Shown: piece by piece, positions 61,283-64,000 of the stretch | How the letters are laid out: each line of letters opens with the position of its first letter | How positions within the stretch are numbered: the stretch's first letter is position 1 | Assembly (NCBI GenBank): GCA_051652785.1 | Contig: JBOFUX010000041.1 | Location: forward strand, 1 to 64,000 | Source: JAGNZR01 sp051652785 | GTDB lineage: Bacteria > Fusobacteriota > Fusobacteriia > Fusobacteriales > Fusobacteriaceae | DNA length: 64,000 nucleotides | Direction: 5' to 3' | Translations under genes and position numbers: made by a program | Notes under the pieces: model-generated | Told to the model about the DNA's origin: nothing | The model's database searches: none | The model's input: the letters and a program-made list of their open reading frames with translations, nothing else

Positions 61283-61936
61283 TTACACCACAACCTTATC
61301 TATTATTTTTAGCGATTCTATTCTTTCTTTATAATTACCTGAAAATATATACGATCCTGCAACAAATATATTTGCTCCAGCTTCCATACAATTTATAATA
61401 GTTTTATCTGTTATTCCACCATCAATTTGAATATCAATTGTTGAGCTCATTTTTCTAACATCTTTAATCTTTTGAATAGTAGTTTCTATAAAAGATTGCC
61501 CTCCAAAACCTGGATTAACACTCATAATTAATACCATATCTAAATCATCTATAATATATTTTAAACAATCCACAGAAGTTGCTGGGTTTAAAGAAACACC
61601 TACTTTTTTTCCAAGAGATTTAATTTGTTGAATCGCTCTATGAAGATGAACTGTCGATTCTACATGAATAGTTATCATATCAGCTCCTGCATTAGCAAAA
61701 GCTTCTAAATATCTTTCTGGAGCCTCTATCATCAGATGAACATCAAAAAATAAATCGCAATGTTTTCTTATTGCTCCTATAACTAGAGGACCAAAAGTTA
61801 TATTAGGAACAAAATTTCCGTCCATAACATCAATATGTACCCAATCTGCTCCTGCTAGTTCTAAATTCTTCATTTCTTCTTTTAAAATACTAAAATCAGC
61901 TGATAGTATAGAAGGAGCTATTTTATTTTTATTCAT
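61283..61936 (-). CDS. rpe: Ribulose-phosphate 3-epimerase
   Basis: 217 aa TIM barrel. 'APSILSADFSILKEEM', metal-binding 'HIDVMDGNFVPNITFGP', 'DVHLMIEAPERYL', and 'MSVNPGFGGQSFI' are all present. Pentose phosphate pathway. Start ATG at 61936 has AAAGGTGG upstream; a frame extension to 61954 starts inside rsgA and is not used. Overlaps the rsgA end by eight bases. Confidence 0.96.
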   Translation of the reverse strand: MNKNKIAPSILSADFSILKEEMKNLELAGADWVHIDVMDGNFVPNITFGPLVIGAIRKHCDLFFDVHLMIEAPERYLEAFANAGADMITIHVESTVHLHRAIQQIKSLGKKVGVSLNPATSVDCLKYIIDDLDMVLIMSVNPGFGGQSFIETTIQKIKDVRKMSSTIDIQIDGGITDKTIINCMEAGANIFVAGSYIFSGNYKERIESLKIIDKVVV

Positions 61937-62822
61937 ATTTATTCCACCTTTCATTTTTTAATGTTTCGTATATTTTTTTATAAAAATTATATCTGTATTC
62001 TGTTATCTTATGATTAACTACAAGTTCTTTTATTCCACACTCAGGCTCATTTATGTGAATACAGTTATTAAATTTACAAGGTTTTCTTTCCTGGGAAAAC
62101 TCTGGAAAAACTCTTTCTAATGTTTCTATATCATTAATTTCAGGAAATTCAACTGATGAAAATCCAGGAGTATCAATTATAAATCCTCCAGTAGTTAAAT
62201 GTAATAATTTTGTGTCTCGGGTAGTATGTTTTCCTCTTTTTAATCTCACACTAGTAATACCAGTTTTTAACTCTTTTTCATTTTGTAATAGATTTATAAT
62301 ACTAGATTTTCCAACTCCACTAGGACCACCAAAGGCTGTTACATTGTCTTTTATTATATTTTCTAATTCTTGTATTCCTATATTTTTTTCTTGTGAAATA
62401 AATAGTAATGGAACTTTTATGTCTTTTAAATAAGATAAATTACCAGCAATTTCTTCTTGTTCTTCCACAGTAATCAAATCAATTTTATTTATAACTATAA
62501 TTGGTTTTATTTTATTAAAAAAACTATGTAGAAGTAATATTCCCAGCCTTTCATAATCTATAACTGGATTTCTCGCTGAAAATTGAATAACAAAATAATC
62601 TATATTAGCTACTATTGGTCTAAGGAGAAGATTAGTTCTTGGAAAAACCTTTGTTATAGCGTTTTCACTGCTTATTTCAACAATATCTCCAACTACACAA
62701 TTGTCTTTTCTATCACTTCTTTTAAGGATACCTCTTAATTTTGACTCAAAAATTCCAGTTCCTGTATCTACATAATAAAATCCTTGTACTTTATTTATAA
62801 CTCTTCCTTTTATAAAAATCAT
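61929..62822 (-). CDS. rsgA: Ribosome small subunit-dependent GTPase RsgA
   Basis: 297 aa. OB fold (about 1-70), circularly permuted GTPase with G4 'VINKIDL', G1 'GPSGVGKSS' and G3 'DTPGFSS', then a zinc knuckle 'CKFNNCIHINEPECGIKE'. Late 30S maturation. The start is unusual: AAAGGAG directly abuts the ATG at 62822, with no spacer. A rare ATT or ATA start three or nine bases further would give better spacing and still leave 'KGRVINKVQGFYYVDTG'. 19 bases after the PASTA gene. Confidence 0.95.
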   Translation of the reverse strand: MIFIKGRVINKVQGFYYVDTGTGIFESKLRGILKRSDRKDNCVVGDIVEISSENAITKVFPRTNLLLRPIVANIDYFVIQFSARNPVIDYERLGILLLHSFFNKIKPIIVINKIDLITVEEQEEIAGNLSYLKDIKVPLLFISQEKNIGIQELENIIKDNVTAFGGPSGVGKSSIINLLQNEKELKTGITSVRLKRGKHTTRDTKLLHLTTGGFIIDTPGFSSVEFPEINDIETLERVFPEFSQERKPCKFNNCIHINEPECGIKELVVNHKITEYRYNFYKKIYETLKNERWNKYE

Positions 62823-62841
62823 CTCCTTTTACTTCTACTTC

Positions 62842-63546
62842 TTATTTACTAACTGTAAAGTCTATAAAACTTCCACCAGATAATTTTGTTCTGTATTCAA
62901 CACTCGTTTCCACTACAGTATCAGGTTCTATACTTTCAAAATTTTCATATTTAACATTTCCAAGAAGAAGAGAATTATCTCTTAATATCGTAGTTGCTTC
63001 TTTAAAAGTAAGACCTATTAAATCAGGCATTTCAACTGTAGAAACTTCAAATTTTTTATTAACTAAAAAATTAATTTTATCTGAATATGAAAGTAATGAT
63101 CCAGCTGGAGGTTCAGTTGAAATAACTTCCCCTGTAGGAATATCAGTAGTAATATAAAAAACTTCTCCAATTTTATAACCTTTACTTTCTATAATAGATT
63201 TAGCATCTGTGTAATTAAGACCAGTTACACTAGGAACTTCTGTATCATTAGCTCCTTTACTCACCCAAACTTTTACTATTCTATTTTTTTTTATAACTTT
63301 ATTAGCAAGAGGTTCTTGCATAAAAACTGTGTTCTGAGATTCTTTTGAAAATTCTTGTGAAACTTCTAATATTCTAATAGGGCTCTTATTTGTTAATAAT
63401 TTAATATCATCAATATTCATTCCTATAAAATTAGGTGTATAATAAAAAAAATTGTTAAAATATATTTTTAAGGATATGTCAATCGAAAGGTAGAAAACAC
63501 CAATTAGACATATAAACGCAAGCAATTGTAGTAATTTTTTTTTCAT
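62842..63546 (-). CDS. Membrane-anchored protein with three PASTA domains, no kinase
   Basis: 234 aa. One N-terminal membrane helix (about 5-28), then three PASTA repeats: about 38-100 ('PNFIGMNIDDIKLL'), 102-168 ('VPSVTGLNYTDAKSIIESKG', 'TGEVISTEPPAGS'), and 170-234 ('MPDLIGLTFKEATTILRDN'). PASTA domains bind peptidoglycan fragments on PrkC kinases or PBPs, but there is no kinase or transpeptidase part here. It starts at its own ATG with GGAGG, so it is not a truncated gene. It precedes rsgA-rpe. Confidence 0.88.
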   Translation of the reverse strand: MKKKLLQLLAFICLIGVFYLSIDISLKIYFNNFFYYTPNFIGMNIDDIKLLTNKSPIRILEVSQEFSKESQNTVFMQEPLANKVIKKNRIVKVWVSKGANDTEVPSVTGLNYTDAKSIIESKGYKIGEVFYITTDIPTGEVISTEPPAGSLLSYSDKINFLVNKKFEVSTVEMPDLIGLTFKEATTILRDNSLLLGNVKYENFESIEPDTVVETSVEYRTKLSGGSFIDFTVSK

Positions 63547-63755
63547 TAATCCTCCAAAATTATAGTTTAAATTTTAATATTTTATAATACATTTTAAAAC
63601 ATTTTAACAAATTAATCAAGTAATGATATTTTTCTTTCTAAGAAAAATTTTAAATTAAAAAAAATCTTTCTTTATGTTGTTTTTTTTTTAGTATAATGAT
63701 AAAATTTTAATGAGTTATATTATGTGAAATAATTATCAATTTTGGAGGTGATTTT

Positions 63756-64000
63756 ATGAAAAAAATTTTAGATAGATATTCAATAGGCGGTTGAGCAAAT
63801 AAAATAGGACCGGAGGTTCTTTCAACAATTATTTCTGATCTTCCAAGAGTAGAAGATCCAAATTTAATAGTAGGTTACGATAAGGCAGATGATGCCGCAG
63901 TTTATAAACTTACTGAAGATATAGCAATGATTCAAACTTTAGATTTTTTTACACCTATGGTAGATGACCCTTATTTATTTGGAAAAATAGCAGCAGCAAA
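63756..64000 (+). CDS. selD: Selenide, water dikinase with in-frame TGA (selenocysteine), N-terminal part
   Basis: Makes selenophosphate for selenocysteine and selenouridine synthesis. ATG at 63756 with GGAGGTG six bases before it. The frame reads 'MKKILDRYSIGG', then TGA (63792-63794, codon 13), then 'ANKIGPEVLSTIISDLP' and on to the window edge, including 'GYDKADDAAVYKL' and 'TLDFFTPMVDDPYLFG'. The TGA stands three residues before the conserved Lys, the place of catalytic Cys17 in E. coli SelD, so it is read as Sec. A small hairpin (AGGACC/GGTTCT, 63811-63825) follows and may be the SECIS element. The gene continues beyond the window. Confidence 0.93.

Noticed and set aside
63756..63794. 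Early TGA in the frame at 63756 as a sign of a pseudogene
   Set aside because: The reading frame continues with SelD sequence after the TGA, and the TGA is exactly at the catalytic Cys/Sec position, so selenocysteine is the better explanation.
1..64000. tRNA or rRNA genes, CRISPR arrays, insertion sequences, prophage
   Set aside because: Reading through the gaps showed no cloverleaf with conserved TTCGA arm, no regular direct repeats, and no transposase or phage genes.

Overview
The window is strongly AT-rich chromosomal DNA that looks like a member of the Fusobacteriota (Fusobacteriaceae; Cetobacterium or a sugar-using Fusobacterium would fit). It combines outer-membrane genes (an OprD-type porin, a TonB-dependent receptor, a ZraP-like periplasmic protein) with a gene content otherwise typical of low-GC Gram-positives (MinCDE, NupOPQ-type nucleoside ABC transporter, RqcH, CvfB, JAMM-HflX, PASTA protein). 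Genus assignment is inference; no rRNA or tRNA gene is present.

Region 1 (1-11.5 kb, minus strand) is a hexuronate/glucuronide utilisation locus: OprD-like porin (cut by the left edge), beta-glucuronidase, uxaC, a GntR-family regulator, an SDR fructuronate/mannonate oxidoreductase, uxuA, two KDG kinases, KDPG aldolase and an IclR regulator. Together they take a glucuronide through glucuronate, fructuronate, mannonate and KDG to KDPG and then pyruvate plus glyceraldehyde-3-P. Four promoters in this block carry a CTAG-centred partial palindrome at or just downstream of the -10 box, which suggests one shared repressor.

Region 2 (11.5-20 kb): cvfB-hflX, where HflX carries an N-terminal JAMM-like domain; an MFS transporter; a plus-strand three-gene NMT1-type ABC importer; an M29 aminopeptidase; and an alpha/beta-hydrolase that lacks its nucleophile serine. 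Region 3 (20-34.5 kb): TonB receptor; aquaporin Z; an operon of PTS EIICB, malQ, TrmB-type regulator and glgP for maltose/maltodextrin; a TPP-riboswitch-controlled thiB-thiP pair without an adjacent thiQ; threonine aldolase; a ZraP-like protein; NfeD.

Region 4 (34.5-54.2 kb, minus strand) is a long housekeeping run: uvrA, ruvA, secG, rarA, hisS-aspS, an independent structured RNA with its own promoter and terminator, argS, rapZ-uvrC, a GAF/SpoIIE phosphatase, a nucleoside-type ABC transporter and minCDE. Region 5 (54.5-64 kb): a plus-strand unit of creatininase-family amidohydrolase, orphan peptide-type binding lipoprotein and argG; then on the minus strand a PASTA-only membrane protein, rsgA, rpe, a MarR-FeoA fusion, rqcH and a GalM-like epimerase. 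At the right edge, on the plus strand, is the start of selD, whose catalytic position is an in-frame TGA. The organism therefore very probably makes selenoproteins.

Most notable signals are the Sec-containing SelD, the roughly 230-nt RNA between aspS and argS (6S RNA is a candidate), the shared CTAG operator, the JAMM-HflX fusion, the PASTA-only protein in the place PrkC holds in Firmicutes, and a hairpin sitting between the Shine-Dalgarno sequence and start codon of cvfB.
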